64,000 nucleotides of DNA, taken from positions 1,674,001 to 1,738,000 of the forward strand of contig NZ_CP071955.1 of the NCBI RefSeq assembly GCF_017603965.1. The letters are read 5' to 3'. Made by a program: the position numbers and the translations under genes. Shown here piece after piece: positions 29,006-40,570 of the stretch. Positions within the stretch are counted from its first letter, which is position 1. Every line of letters starts with the position of its first letter. This stretch comes from Xanthomonas fragariae. Lineage in GTDB: Bacteria; Pseudomonadota; Gammaproteobacteria; Xanthomonadales; Xanthomonadaceae. Under the pieces are notes generated by a model, which was not told where the DNA came from, made no database searches, and saw nothing but the letters and a program-made list of their open reading frames with translations.

Positions 29006-29604
29006 CCGACGTTGCGCTGATCGATGCCGGTGGCGCCAACCTCGGGTCGGTGCGTTATGCATTGGAACGGCTGGGCGTGGAAGCACGTGTGGTGCGCGAT
29101 GCGGAAGAATTGCAAGGCGCGCAGCGCGTGATTCTTCCCGGCGTCGGCGCCGCGCCCGAAGCGATGTCGCGCTTGCGCGCGCAGGGCTTGGTGGAACCGC
29201 TGCGACAGCTGCAAGTACCGCTGATCGGTATCTGTCTGGGCATGCAGCTGTTGTTCGAACATTCCGAAGAAGGCGATGTCGATTGTCTTGGCTTGTTGCC
29301 TGGCATCGTGCGCCGCATGACGCCTGCGCTGGGCATTCGTGTGCCGCATATGGGCTGGAATCAACTGGTGCCGATGCGTGACTCAGCGCTGCTGGCCGGT
29401 CTTCCAGAGCGTGCCAGCGCCTATTTCGTGCATGGCTATGCCGCGCCTGTCACGGCCGATACCGTGGCCGCCTGCGATCACGGCGGTTTATTTACCGCAG
29501 TGGTGCAGCAAGGCCTGCGCTGCGGCGCGCAGTTCCATCCCGAGCGTTCGGCCGAGACCGGTGCACGCATCCTGCGCAATTTTCTTGAGATGAGCTTCCC
29601 ATGA
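29002..29604 (+). CDS. hisH: Imidazole glycerol phosphate synthase, glutaminase subunit
   Basis: A 200-aa class I glutamine amidotransferase that feeds ammonia to HisF. The catalytic triad is visible: Cys78 in [11 protein letters not shown], His179 and Glu181 in QFHPERS. It starts within the hisB stop overlap and ends overlapping hisA. Confidence 0.96.
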   Translation: MTDVALIDAGGANLGSVRYALERLGVEARVVRDAEELQGAQRVILPGVGAAPEAMSRLRAQGLVEPLRQLQVPLIGICLGMQLLFEHSEEGDVDCLGLLPGIVRRMTPALGIRVPHMGWNQLVPMRDSALLAGLPERASAYFVHGYAAPVTADTVAACDHGGLFTAVVQQGLRCGAQFHPERSAETGARILRNFLEMSFP

Positions 29605-30335
29605 GTTTCACCGTTTACCCGGCGCTGGATATCCGCAACGGCCGCGTGGTGCGTTTGCTGCAGGGCGATTACGCGCGCGAAACCCAGTACGGCGACGACG
29701 TGCTGCCGCGCGCGCAGGCGTTTGCCGATGCCGGCGCGCAGTGGATGCATCTGGTGGATCTGGATGCTGCAAAAGCAGGCGGCTACACGCTGACGACCAC
29801 ACTGGGCGAGATCGCGCGTACAACCGGCTTGCATGTGCAGACCGGCGGCGGCGTGCGTTCGCGCGACGATGTGGCGCGCATTCTCGATGCCGGTGCCGCC
29901 CGCGTGGTGATCGGCTCGTTGGCGGTGCGCGACAGCCAGGCCGTGATCGGTTGGCTGCAGGAATTCGGTGCCGATCGGCTGACCATCGCGCTGGACACGC
30001 GTCAGGACGCGAATGGTGTGTGGCAATTGCCGGTGCATGGATGGACCGAATCTGCCGAGGCCACGTTGGACCAGTTGGCAGTGCGTTACGCGCAAGCCGG
30101 TCTGCAGCATCTGTTGTGCACCGACATCGCCCGCGACGGCATGCTGTCCGGCCCGAACATGGACCTGTACGCGCACCTGTGCACGCTGGCACCGCAGGTG
30201 CAGGTGCAGGTTTCCGGCGGCGCGCGCAATCTGGCCGATGTCGCTGCCGCCAAGGCCGCAGGCTGCGCCGGCATCGTGCTCGGCAAGGCCTTGCTGGAAG
30301 GGCATCTGCAGTTGAAGGATGCACTGGCATGCTGA
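29601..30335 (+). CDS. hisA: ProFAR isomerase
   Basis: A 244-aa TIM-barrel isomerase opening the ribose ring of Pro[22 protein letters not shown] holds the catalytic Asp at the first strand. [25 protein letters not shown] and [15 protein letters not shown] (second catalytic Asp) follow. It overlaps hisF by 7 bases. Confidence 0.96.
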   Translation: MSFTVYPALDIRNGRVVRLLQGDYARETQYGDDVLPRAQAFADAGAQWMHLVDLDAAKAGGYTLTTTLGEIARTTGLHVQTGGGVRSRDDVARILDAGAARVVIGSLAVRDSQAVIGWLQEFGADRLTIALDTRQDANGVWQLPVHGWTESAEATLDQLAVRYAQAGLQHLLCTDIARDGMLSGPNMDLYAHLCTLAPQVQVQVSGGARNLADVAAAKAAGCAGIVLGKALLEGHLQLKDALAC

Positions 30336-31105
30336 GCCGCCGCATCATTCCGTGCCTGGACGTGCGCGATGGCCGCGTGGTCAAGGGCGTCAAATTCCGC
30401 GACCACGTCGACATGGGCGACATCGTCGAACTGGCGCTGCGTTATCGCGCACAAGGTGCCGACGAGCTGGTGTTCTACGACATCGGTGCCAGCCCGGAAG
30501 GGCGCTCGGTCGATTACACCTGGGTCGAGCGAGTCGCGCGCCTGATCGATATTCCGTTCTGCGTCGCTGGTGGTATCCGCGATGTGGAAACCGCGCGCGC
30601 AGTGCTGCATGCTGGCGCCGACAAGATTTCGATCAACTCGCCGGCGCTTGGCAGGCCGCAGTTGATCTCCGAGCTGGCCGATGCCTTCGGCGTGCAATGC
30701 GTGGTGGTCGGTGTCGACTCGATTCGTGAGGACGATGGACAGTGGCGCGTGCGGCGCTATACCGGCGACCCGAGCAAGACCCAGGCCTTGCCGATGCGCA
30801 CGCTGGATTGGGTGACCGAAGCGCAGCGCCTGGGTGCCGGTGAGATCGTACTCAACTGCATGGACAACGATGGCGTGCGGCGTGGTTACGACATCGCGCA
30901 ATTGTGTCAGGTGCGTGCGCTGTGCAGCGTGCCATTGATCGCCTCGGGCGGCGCCGGCGAGATGCAGCATTTCGCCGACGTGTTCGAGCAGACCGATGTC
31001 GATGGCGCATTGGCGGCGAGCGTGTTTCATAGCGGCGCGATTCCGATCCCGGAACTCAAGCAATTTTTGCGCGCGCAACAGATCGAGGTACGTGATGGGC
31101 AGTAA
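30329..31105 (+). CDS. hisF: Imidazole glycerol phosphate synthase, cyclase subunit
   Basis: A 258-aa TIM barrel that forms the imidazole ring with ammonia from His[21 protein letters not shown] (first catalytic Asp), [41 protein letters not shown] (second Asp) and [14 protein letters not shown] are all present. ATG 30329 lies inside the hisA end. Confidence 0.97.
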   Translation: MLSRRIIPCLDVRDGRVVKGVKFRDHVDMGDIVELALRYRAQGADELVFYDIGASPEGRSVDYTWVERVARLIDIPFCVAGGIRDVETARAVLHAGADKISINSPALGRPQLISELADAFGVQCVVVGVDSIREDDGQWRVRRYTGDPSKTQALPMRTLDWVTEAQRLGAGEIVLNCMDNDGVRRGYDIAQLCQVRALCSVPLIASGGAGEMQHFADVFEQTDVDGALAASVFHSGAIPIPELKQFLRAQQIEVRDGQ

Positions 31106-31715
31106 TGAAGCAGCAGCGAGCGACGCACTCGCAGCGCTGGACTGGAGCAAGGGCGAGGGGTTGTTGCCGGTGATCGTGCAGGACGCCGAAAATCTGCGCG
31201 TGCTGATGCTGGGCTATATGAATGCCCAAGCGTTGGCGGTCACGCAGCAACGCGGTGAGGTCACCTTTTTCAGTCGCAGCAAGCAGCGTTTGTGGACCAA
31301 AGGCGAAAGCTCGGGCAATGTCTTGCGCGTGGTGTCGATCGAGACCGATTGCGATGCCGACACGCTCCTGATACAGGCACGCCCGCATGGCCCGACCTGT
31401 CACCTTGGCCGTACCAGCTGTTTCCCGACCGCACCTGGTCAGTTTCTCGGCACGCTGGATGCCTTGATCGCCGCACGCGAACACGATCGCCCATACGGCA
31501 GTTACACTACTAAACTATTCGAGCAAGGTATCCGCCGCATCGCGCAGAAAGTGGGCGAGGAGGGCGTGGAAACAGCACTGGCCGGTGTGGCGCAAGGCGA
31601 TGCCGAGTTGCTCGGCGAGTCGGCCGATTTGCTGTATCACCTGATCGTGCTGTTGCGCGCGCGTGGCCTTGGCTTAGGCGATGCGGTGGCTTTGTTGGAG
31701 TCGCGGCACAAATAG
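31095..31715 (+). CDS. hisI: Bifunctional PR-AMP cyclohydrolase / PR-ATP pyrophosphatase
   Basis: A 206-aa fused HisIE. The cyclohydrolase half has [33 protein letters not shown] and the metal cysteines in [12 protein letters not shown] and [12 protein letters not shown]. The pyrophosphatase half (from about 110) has [20 protein letters not shown] and [12 protein letters not shown] 31095 overlaps the end of hisF. It is the last gene of the operon. Confidence 0.96.
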   Translation: MGSNEAAASDALAALDWSKGEGLLPVIVQDAENLRVLMLGYMNAQALAVTQQRGEVTFFSRSKQRLWTKGESSGNVLRVVSIETDCDADTLLIQARPHGPTCHLGRTSCFPTAPGQFLGTLDALIAAREHDRPYGSYTTKLFEQGIRRIAQKVGEEGVETALAGVAQGDAELLGESADLLYHLIVLLRARGLGLGDAVALLESRHK

Positions 31716-31723
31716 CATGGTTG

Positions 31724-31790
31724 GCAGGAGCGGCCTAGGGCGCGACGGGAATGACCGATAACGCCTCATCGCGCCCAAGGCCGCTCCTGC
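31724..31790. repeat. Long imperfect palindrome after the his operon (Xanthomonas REP-like)
   Basis: GCAGGAGCGGCC (31724-31735) and GGGCGCGA (31738-31745) are matched by TCGCGCCC (31769-31776) and GGCCGCTCCTGC (31779-31790). This gives a 20-bp two-part stem with a central loop of about 23 bases. Such GCAGGAGCGGC palindromes recur between genes in Xanthomonas genomes, and this copy may also stabilise or end the his transcript. Confidence 0.75.
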
Positions 31791-31899
31791 AACGATGTGT
31801 CGTTGTTATGTGTCTACGTCTTTCCGTTTCCAGGCCTGCGCCGTGCGGCTTGCCAGTACGGTTACAATTTCCGCTGATCTTGCGCAGGGGAAAAAACGT

Positions 31900-33486
31900 A
31901 TGCAGCTTCGCTTCGCTCTTCTGGTACTGGGCTTGCTCGCGGGAAGCGCACGCGCAAGCGACGCCGTGGTCAATGGCATCGTCTACGAAGAGCGCGACGG
32001 GCGTGCCGGACGCAGCGCCGATGAGCCCGGCATTGCCGATGTGACGGTTTCCAACGGCGAGCAATTGGTGCGCACCGATGCGCAAGGCCGCTACCGCTTG
32101 CCGGTGCGCGACGGGCAGACGGTATTCGTGATCAAGCCGGGCGACCGCAGTTTTGTGCCTGCCGCCGATGGCTTGCCCGGGTTTTGGCGCCACTACGCGC
32201 CAAGCGGTTCGGCCAAACGCAACTACAGAGGAATCGCTGCGACCGGTCGTAACACGCATCACTGGGATTTCGCGCTGACCGTGCGTGCCGGCGCCGCGGC
32301 TGACGGCTTCCAGATGCTGGTGTTCGCCGACAGCCAGACCGCCAGCCTCACTGATGTGGGCTACTACCAGCGCGACATCGTGGCGCCGATCGTCGGTAAG
32401 ATCTCGGCGAAGCTGGGCACCACGCTGGGCGATGTCGTCAGCGACGATCTGAGCCTGTATCCGGCGTTGAACAAGGTCACCACGCAGTTGGGAGTGCCGT
32501 GGTTCCATGTGCCGGGCAATCACGATCTCAATTTCGATGCGGGCGACGATGCGCATTCGTTAGACAGCTGGCGCGCGATCTATGGCCCGGACACCTATGC
32601 GGTGGAAGAGGCCAATGCCAGCTTCGTGTTCCTGGACGATGTGATCTACACGCCAGGCGGCAAACCAGCCTATGTCGGTGGCCTGCGCGAGGATCAATTC
32701 GTGTTCTTGCAGGCGTATCTGGCGCAGCTGCCGCGCGATCGGCTGCTGGTATTGGGGATGCATATTCCGCTGTTCGATGCAGCGCCGGGGCAGGAAACCT
32801 TCCGGCATGCCGATCGCAGCCGCCTGTTTGCATTGCTGAAAGAGTTCCCGCATGCGCTAGTGCTCAGTGGGCACAGCCATACGCAGAGGCAGGTGGATCA
32901 CGGCGCGGACGAAGGCTGGCAGGGCGCGCGCCCGTTGCACGAATACAGCGTGGGCGCGGTCTGCGGCGCGTTCTGGTCGGGCGCCAAGGATGCGGCGGGC
33001 ATTCCCGATGCGACGATGAGCGACGGCACGCCCAATGGCTACGCGGTGTTGCAGGTCGCGCCGAGCGGCGATTATACGTTGGCGTATCACGCTGCGCGTG
33101 CGGCAGATGATGCGCAACTGTTGCTGCACGCGCCCAAGGTGCTGCGTCAGGGTGCGTATGCTGCGTGGGGCATCTACGCCAATGTGTTCATGGGCCAGGA
33201 CGGCACTGTGGTTGAGATGCGTATCGACAATGGCTCCTGGCAGCCGATGACGCGGGTGGAGCGCGCCGACCCGCGTCTGCTTGCCGAGAATGTGCGCGAT
33301 GATGCGGCCGAGCAATTGCGCGGCTATGACCGCTCGCCGGAGGCCACGCCGTCCACGCATCTGTGGCGTGGCGCTTTGCCGACAACGCTCAGTGTCGGCA
33401 AGCACACTGTCGAGGTGCGCGCTTGGTTGCCCAACGGGCAGTACAACGCACGCACGGTGTATCGCTTGCAGCGTGCCGATCCTTGA
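31900..33486 (+). CDS. Exported calcineurin-like metallophosphoesterase
   Basis: A 528-aa protein begun at ATG 31900 (AGGGG upstream, then the signal peptide MQLRFALLVLGLLAGSARAS). Residues about 25-125 form a beta-rich N-terminal domain (GIADVTVSNGEQLVRTDAQG), as in calcineurin-like phosphoesterases with extra N- and C-domains. The metal motifs are VFADSQT, VPGNHDLNFDAG, MHIPLF and LSGHSHTQRQVDHG. The C-terminal domain (about 400-528) contains VEMRIDNGSWQPM and TVEVRAW. It is probably periplasmic and hydrolyses a phosphoester, substrate unknown. Confidence 0.88.
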   Translation: MQLRFALLVLGLLAGSARASDAVVNGIVYEERDGRAGRSADEPGIADVTVSNGEQLVRTDAQGRYRLPVRDGQTVFVIKPGDRSFVPAADGLPGFWRHYAPSGSAKRNYRGIAATGRNTHHWDFALTVRAGAAADGFQMLVFADSQTASLTDVGYYQRDIVAPIVGKISAKLGTTLGDVVSDDLSLYPALNKVTTQLGVPWFHVPGNHDLNFDAGDDAHSLDSWRAIYGPDTYAVEEANASFVFLDDVIYTPGGKPAYVGGLREDQFVFLQAYLAQLPRDRLLVLGMHIPLFDAAPGQETFRHADRSRLFALLKEFPHALVLSGHSHTQRQVDHGADEGWQGARPLHEYSVGAVCGAFWSGAKDAAGIPDATMSDGTPNGYAVLQVAPSGDYTLAYHAARAADDAQLLLHAPKVLRQGAYAAWGIYANVFMGQDGTVVEMRIDNGSWQPMTRVERADPRLLAENVRDDAAEQLRGYDRSPEATPSTHLWRGALPTTLSVGKHTVEVRAWLPNGQYNARTVYRLQRADP

Positions 33487-33646
33487 TGGTGGGCTTGCAT
33501 GCGCGTGGGGTATGTGTCCTTCCGGTGAAGCCCGGCGCGCATAGGCTGGCCCTCACGCTCTTGTTTGCCTTTGCGATGTCCTGGCATCTCTCATTCGCCT
33601 ACGTATACGTGTGCAGTCGTACGAGCAATTACTGGCTTAGAGCCGC

Positions 33647-33972
33647 TAACAAAACTCAGGAAGAAGCCGTAAGCAGATGATCGAGCAAGCAAGCGATAGC
33701 AACGCCATGTGGGTATCGATGCGGCGTTCGAAGCGAATGCGCAGTTTGCCCATGCCAGCGAACCAGGCATGTGTGCGCTCCACGACCCAGCGATGACGTC
33801 CCAACCTGTCGTTACGTTCGGTGCCCTTGCGTGCGATCCGTGCAAGGATGCCGCGCTGCTTGAGAACGGTGCGACACCGTTGGATGTCGTAGGCCTTGTC
33901 GGCATGCAGTGTGTCTGGCCAGCGTCGCGGGCGCCCTGGTCTTCCGGAGATTGGAGCGGCAGGCCATACAAC
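33647..33972 (-). pseudogene. IS5-family transposase, C-terminal fragment
   Basis: Minus-strand reading up to the TAG at 33649-33647 gives TLHADKAYDIQRCRTVLKQR, RWVVERTHAWFAGMGKLRIR and FERRIDTHMALLSLACSIIC. These are the end of an IS5-family (IS427-like) DDE transposase, with the final catalytic Glu in VVERTHAWF. The N-terminal two thirds are absent: the frame breaks near 33972 where the immunity-like gene's upstream region begins. One element end probably lies at about 33640 (GCCGCTAACAAAA). Confidence 0.85.
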
Positions 33973-33998
33973 CTGAATCCAACAAGAAAGAGATTAAG

Positions 33999-34430
33999 AT
34001 GTCATCGACATTTGAATGGATAAATTTGCCAGCAGGTCGGGCGCGTTTTTCGGGGGGTATCCGGGGTGCTGACGAGCTTGGTCACGAAACCTTCGCCATT
34101 GAAATCGATGGCAGGGAGTATTTTGGAGAGCTAAAGAATGATTGGCTTCCAGACCAAACCCATTATGACGTAGCGGTTGTCTCCTTTGGATTTTCGGTAG
34201 AGCTTCAGGTTGGGATGCCAATTACCGCCTGGTCAGTCCGTCCCTTCACCGATGACGAGCTTGAGTCCATAAAGACTATCGTCATCCAACTAATACAGGC
34301 TGGAACTACCTTTACGAAAAAGCCGCTGATCATCAGTGAAAGTGGAGGGGCGATCTTCACGGGAAAGGTAATTTTTAATGAGAACTGGGCGCTGACCAAG
34401 CGCAACGATCAACCCGGAGTTCAACAATGA
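33999..34430 (+). CDS. Putative immunity partner of the type IV secretion effector
   Basis: A 143-aa soluble protein, MSSTFEWINLPAGRARFSGG..., with no signal peptide or lipobox. I do not recognise the family. ATG 33999 follows AAGAAAGAGAT. Its stop overlaps the start of the XVIPCD-effector gene by 4 bases (ATGA), and in Xanthomonas such effectors are commonly preceded by the gene for their immunity protein. Most known ones are periplasmic lipoproteins, so this cytosolic-looking one could neutralise a cytosolic toxin or be a chaperone. Its base composition is AT-richer than the core genome. Confidence 0.5.
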   Translation: MSSTFEWINLPAGRARFSGGIRGADELGHETFAIEIDGREYFGELKNDWLPDQTHYDVAVVSFGFSVELQVGMPITAWSVRPFTDDELESIKTIVIQLIQAGTTFTKKPLIISESGGAIFTGKVIFNENWALTKRNDQPGVQQ

Positions 34431-36900
34431 GCGACCACGCCGCCTCGATCTCTCTGATAGAGAAAGCAGAATCTCTGGATGAAATATCTCAAATAGCGAG
34501 GTCGTTTTCGGCAAAGTCGGTTGATCAGGGTGGAATTCTTTACAGTCGTTGGGTCTGGAATGTCTCGTCTGAAGTCATGGCGGTTGAGCTTTCTGACAGG
34601 ACTGGACTTCCCATCATCAACGATACGCCGCGCGCCAATTTTCTCATGGAAGCCCGGACCGCCATCGAGGATAAGGCTTCCGAGATTTTCAGGTCGCAGG
34701 GATTGCCTCCGAAGATGGCCAGGGAGTCTGCTGCTTCGTTCTTGTTCGGCGACCCGGCGGTCCCATCGCAGAACCCCACCTCCTTATCAAAATGCCTCTG
34801 GGGCGAAGCCTCCCACGAGTTCGCAAGCTCACTGCGCGGCGATATCAAAGTCGTTGCTTCCGTTGCCAACCTCGAACGTGTCTTCGGCCAGGTTGAAGTG
34901 CCGGCTGTGCTGAACAACCCCAACGTCACTTCGCTGGGTGGGCAACCGATTCCCAAGTTGCAGGCGCTGTACGCGCAAGGTGGCGCAGGCGCTGTGCTGC
35001 CGGAAGTACAAACGCACTTTATCCAGACTGCGCCAAAAGGCATCTTTGTAACGCCCGAGAGCATCGCGACGAAAATCAAGAATGTCACGTTCTCACGTGA
35101 GTTCGCTGGAAGCTTTGAATTACAGGAAACACACTTCCGGCCCTCAGCAGAACTCAGTGCATCGGACATGGTCCGTGCGCCGACCGGGCTCGATGCGCCA
35201 GCCGCGAGCATTGCGGAAACAGCGCTTACCGCGGAAGCAGCGGCATCACGCAGGCTCGCTCCCGGCACAGTCCGTGGGCTAGGTGTGGTGGGTGCAGCGG
35301 CGGCGGTGTACGACCTGGGCCTCACCACAAAAAACACCCAACGACTCGACGCGCAGGGCAATAGCACCGCGGCCGATGCACAGGTCACTCGCTACGCCAC
35401 ACGCAATCTGGGCGCGGCCGGTGGAGCCGCGCTTGGCGGCACCATGGGCGCAGCGCTAGGCGTGGAGTCTGGCCCAGGCTTGCTGGTCACAGGTGCGATT
35501 GGCGGCATCGTTGGCGCAGTGGGTGGCGACAAACTTGCCGATGCCATCAACGATCACCGGATTTCCCACCAACAAGACGCCCAAGGCAACACGTGGCGCC
35601 TTGAAACTCATCAAACCGGAGCGCGGTGGGCGCGAGACGTCAGCACTGGCGAAGTCGATCCAGCCGCTGTGGCCTTCGGCGAAGCCGGCATGCCGCTCTA
35701 CAAGACACTTACCGAAGTTGCCACGCCGGAAGTCGCCGATTTACTGACGTTCAAAGCATCCCGTACGTCCATCGAGCTGGCACTGGGCTCGCCACCACAA
35801 AACAAAGATCCTATACCCAACCCGCCAACGCGCACGACACCCGAAGCCTGCGCGAGGCGCCGTGGGTACACAACCCGGGTACGCAGAAGTGGACGCGCCA
35901 GGTGGCTGATGGGCTGATCGATCGCACAATGAGCACGCACACCGAAACGGCGAACCCCCAGCGCGCCTTGCAACTCGATGAAGCCTCGCAGCAAATCATC
36001 AAGCAGAACGCAATGCAGACGCCAGCGGCGATGGCCGCGCATTACAAGGATGCGTACGAGCAGAACGGCTGGACGCGTCACGCCGAGCTGCCTGCCGCAG
36101 TCCAAGACGCACTGAAACACCCGGGGCGCATCGTTGCCTCGGACGGTGATCTCTACGAGCGCAACGAGGACGGTCAATGGACGCACGACGGAATGCTCTG
36201 GGACAGCCAGGCCAAAGGAAATCTAAAGCAGGAGCTTGACCGAACCTATGCTGCACAGACCGCTGCTGGTCAGCGTGCGACCGCACAACCGACATTCCAG
36301 GCTGCCGCCGTACCGATCACAACGCTGGACACAATCCATGTCACTGCGCCGCGTATGCAAGATCATGACAACGCAGGCGCCTCTACGAAAAAAGCTCAGG
36401 AAGACACAGAGACACGCGGCCATAGCGCGCCGGCAAGACCGCAAGCTTCGGGCCCGCAGAATCCGGATCATTCCGATCACGCCATGTTGAAGCAGATCTG
36501 CGAAGGCGTAGCCAAGATCGATGAGAGCGTGGGCAAACCGTATGACGCCATGAGCGAGCGCGTCAGCCGCTGCCTGCTGGCGGCATGCAAGGACAATCGC
36601 GAGCGCTACCCAGACGCTGGCAATATCTCACTGGCTGCGAACGCGCTGCAACGCGTGGATCACGTATTGATGGGTAAGAAAGGCAACCTCGTCGCGATCG
36701 AAGGGCACATCGACGACCCAATGCACAAGCGCGCAGTCATCTCTACCGACCAGGCAATTCATATGCCTTTGGAAGTATCGGATGCAAAGCTACAAGCGGC
36801 CAACCAAGCCATCGCCCAGGAACAAACGCAGACACGACAGCAGGAATTGACGCGAAACCAACAGCAAGATGCTCAGCAGGCGCCGCTTATGAGCATCTAA
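34427..36900 (+). pseudogene. Type IV secretion (XVIPCD) effector gene with a frameshift
   Basis: Two frames together make about 820 residues. The first (34427-35917) is real up to IELALGSPPQNKD at about 35810. The second takes over with YTQPANAHDTRSLREAPWVH and runs to 36900. One missing base at about 35805-35815 restores continuity. The middle holds Gly/Ala-rich hydrophobic segments (NLGAAGGAALGGTMGAALGV, then LLVTGAIGGIVGAVGG) that could enter membranes. The last 145 residues (from DHSDHAMLKQICEGVAKIDE through DQAIHMPLEVSDAKLQAANQ to a Gln-rich tail) look like the XVIPCD, the C-terminal signal for the bacteria-killing X-T4SS. The toxic activity is unknown. Sequencing error could also explain the shift. 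Confidence 0.72.
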
Positions 36901-37194
36901 TAAGGTTCTTCCTGCCTTCGATAGTGGCCTGCAGCTCGTCGGCCAAGCGGCTGGCATCGGCGTGGGTGCGGCATCGCCGGGTTGGATTGTCCGCGTCTCG
37001 GGTACGCTGCATAAACCTTATTACCAGACACACAAACGCCTCCACAGGGGAGGCATTTTGGGATCCGGACTGGCTGGCGGTGGCGCGCTGGCGGGGATCG
37101 GTGCTGGCTGAGGTGATGTTTGCTGGCTGCGCGAGTATAGCGATGCCGCGCCAGCGCTGAAGAAATAAGAATTAGTCTCAGCTAGTTTCCGCTG
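36901..37194. other. Gap after the effector gene
   Basis: No gene is supported. Reading one frame gives FDSGLQLVGQAAGIGVGAAS, which may be a coding fragment of unknown origin. GCCTCC (37038-37043) pairs with GGAGGC (37049-37054) followed by ATTTTG, a weak terminator-like hairpin for + strand transcripts. Confidence 0.4.
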
Positions 37195-38271
37195 TCAGGG
37201 TCTGAAGGACCCAGGCAAAGAGGAGGGCATAGATGCCGAATTCGCTGGCGTCGGCACTCTTGCGCGTGTCGAATCGTCCGCTGGCCCATCACCCGCGTTG
37301 GCTTTCAGCTCAACTTCTGAATCCGCATCAGGATCCGCGTCCACCGCCGGATACGGATAGGCAACCGCAGGACCCATATGTAGCCCGGCGCGCCAGCGTG
37401 CCAACAAATGCGTAATGCGCTTGCCGAGAGATTGCTGCGGCAACGAGGGCAGTTCGCCGTCGTGTTTTTCGCGCGCGGTGATCGCTGCCTTGGCGATGTC
37501 GAACGCGGCTAACGGGTCATCGCTCTCATTCATGGCATCGACCAACCACGCCTTGCCAAAGTAGGTTGCGTTAGAGGTGTTGCCGCAGCCGAACGATGGC
37601 CGATCGGCGCGCGCAGCGGTGAGGATCAGCGTATCCGGCGAGCGCAGCGCGGGGATGAAGCCACCCGAATAGCAGGCAGACAACACGATGATGCGATTGC
37701 CGATGCCGGCATCTTGCAGCGCCTTGCGCAGATCTTGCGGGCTGATGAAATCTTCTTCGTTCTGGTCCACCTGCACGTACAGCGTGTGGTCTTCGGTGCC
37801 GTGCGTGGTGACGAACAGCAGCAACGCGTCTTCTTTGCGGTCCATGCGCTTGCCGATCGCGGTGAGCGTGTCGTAGAGATTGTCGTAAGTCGCCAGCGGC
37901 GCGTACGGTTGCTCGCCGAGATTGTCCGGGTTGTTGACCAGTGTGATCACGCGGCCACGTGCATCGAAGCGTTGTTCGAACAGCTGCTTGAGGTAGAGCG
38001 TCTCGTTACGGAATACATCGTCGCTGGCATCACCGGCAAAGCCAACCACGTACAGATCGGTGACGCCTGGACGTTGCGGCTGCAGCGCTTCGATTGCTTG
38101 CGCGAGCGCGACCTGATCGGCCGGATCGACTTCATCCTGGCTCGCAGCTGCTTTGATCGGCAGCGCGGCGCCGGCATCCGGATGACAGCCGGCTATCAGC
38201 GCAGCGATGACGATCAGCAGCAAGAGTCGCCGCAGCAAAGCATTTGGTCCGAATCTGGAATGAAGCGACAT
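37195..38271 (-). CDS. C13-family (legumain/caspase-like) peptidase lipoprotein
   Basis: I place the start at the ATG at 38271 because it directly precedes a lipoprotein signal (MSLHSRFGPNALLRRLLLLI, then VIAALIAGC with the lipobox Cys). The frame itself opens earlier. The 358-aa product has a caspase-fold catalytic dyad: His about 156 in LLFVTTHGTEDH and Cys about 199 in IVLSACYSGGFIP. LYVVGFAGDASDDVF and NETLYLKQLFEQRFD near the N-terminus match bacterial C13-peptidase proteins. It is probably anchored at the cell envelope, facing the periplasm. Substrate unknown. It ends with a variable acidic tail. Confidence 0.82.
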   Translation of the reverse strand: MSLHSRFGPNALLRRLLLLIVIAALIAGCHPDAGAALPIKAAASQDEVDPADQVALAQAIEALQPQRPGVTDLYVVGFAGDASDDVFRNETLYLKQLFEQRFDARGRVITLVNNPDNLGEQPYAPLATYDNLYDTLTAIGKRMDRKEDALLLFVTTHGTEDHTLYVQVDQNEEDFISPQDLRKALQDAGIGNRIIVLSACYSGGFIPALRSPDTLILTAARADRPSFGCGNTSNATYFGKAWLVDAMNESDDPLAAFDIAKAAITAREKHDGELPSLPQQSLGKRITHLLARWRAGLHMGPAVAYPYPAVDADPDADSEVELKANAGDGPADDSTRARVPTPANSASMPSSLPGSFRP

Positions 38272-38540
38272 GAAGAACGCCGAAGGCTGAAAAATGCAGG
38301 GGGAGCGCAGCAGCTCGATCATTGCAACCAGCCCGAGTTGCATTGTGTCTTCCATAAATATCATTGACCGGATGAGCCGCATGCCATGTCGCTGCGTTGG
38401 TCTGCCATCACGGCACATGTTGGCGTCTGCCAGGTGGAACGCATCTTCGATCTTGGCGTGTATGCCCATACGCGGCAGGGCTTGCAGAAAGCAACAACCT
38501 GGAGCAGGCGCCGCTGTCATATCGGCGACGCTTTCTTGCC

Positions 38541-39823
<1,283 letters not shown>

Positions 39824-39842
39824 GAATGGGGTCGGGCGGTAC

Positions 39843-40496
39843 TCAGCGCGTGCTGCGCAGTTTCAGCAGCTCGAGTTCGCAATGCAGCACGAATTCGAAG
39901 GCCTCAAGGTGACGGCGTGCCTCGGCCATGTTGCGGCCCCAGGCATACAGACCATGTCCTTCGATGAGATACCCCCACATGCTCTGTTTGTCCAGCAAGG
40001 TCTCGACCTGCGCGGCCAGCACCTGCATGTCCTGGGTGTTGGCGAACACCGGCACCTCCACCGCAGTCTCATGGGTGGTGTTGCCTTCAAAGGCTTTCAA
40101 CAGTTCATAGCCTTCCAGCCGGATCACGCCGTTGCCGGCATACAGGCGCGAAGCGATGGTCTGCACTGGCGAGTGCGTGTGCAGCACGCAGCCGATCTCC
40201 GGGAACCGGCGATACAACTGGGTATGCAGCAGCGTTTCTGCGGACGGCCGCAACAGGCGACCGACGGCCAGGCCATCGAAGTCCACCACCATGATGTCTT
40301 CTTCGACCAGACGACCCTTGTCGCGACCGGACACGGTGATCGCGGCGTGCTGTTCGTCCAGACGATGGGAAAAATTGCTACTGGTGGCAGGCGTCCAGCC
40401 GGCCTGGGCAAGCTCGCGGATGTTGCCGATCAGCAACTGCGCCAACTCGTGCAGACGCGTGGTGCTATAGGGCAGGGGGGCAGTGGTCGCGTTCAT
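39843..40496 (-). CDS. mtnB: Methylthioribulose-1-phosphate dehydratase
   Basis: A 217-aa class II aldolase/adducin-family zinc enzyme. [20 protein letters not shown] near the N-terminus, [14 protein letters not shown] (metal His pair) and [20 protein letters not shown] (third His) are diagnostic. First gene of the methionine salvage operon. The preceding steps (mtnA and others) are not in the window. Confidence 0.95.
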   Translation of the reverse strand: MNATTAPLPYSTTRLHELAQLLIGNIRELAQAGWTPATSSNFSHRLDEQHAAITVSGRDKGRLVEEDIMVVDFDGLAVGRLLRPSAETLLHTQLYRRFPEIGCVLHTHSPVQTIASRLYAGNGVIRLEGYELLKAFEGNTTHETAVEVPVFANTQDMQVLAAQVETLLDKQSMWGYLIEGHGLYAWGRNMAEARRHLEAFEFVLHCELELLKLRSTR

Positions 40497-40570
40497 GGGC
40501 CTATTCTACTGCCCCACTCGATGACGGTCAGGCGCGGCGCAGTGGGTTGTGTTCTCTGCCACGCGCGTGC

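Noticed and set aside
36924..37160. 78-aa plus-strand frame after the effector gene
   Set aside because: No homology-like features and poor composition; another frame of the same DNA gives a more protein-like fragment.
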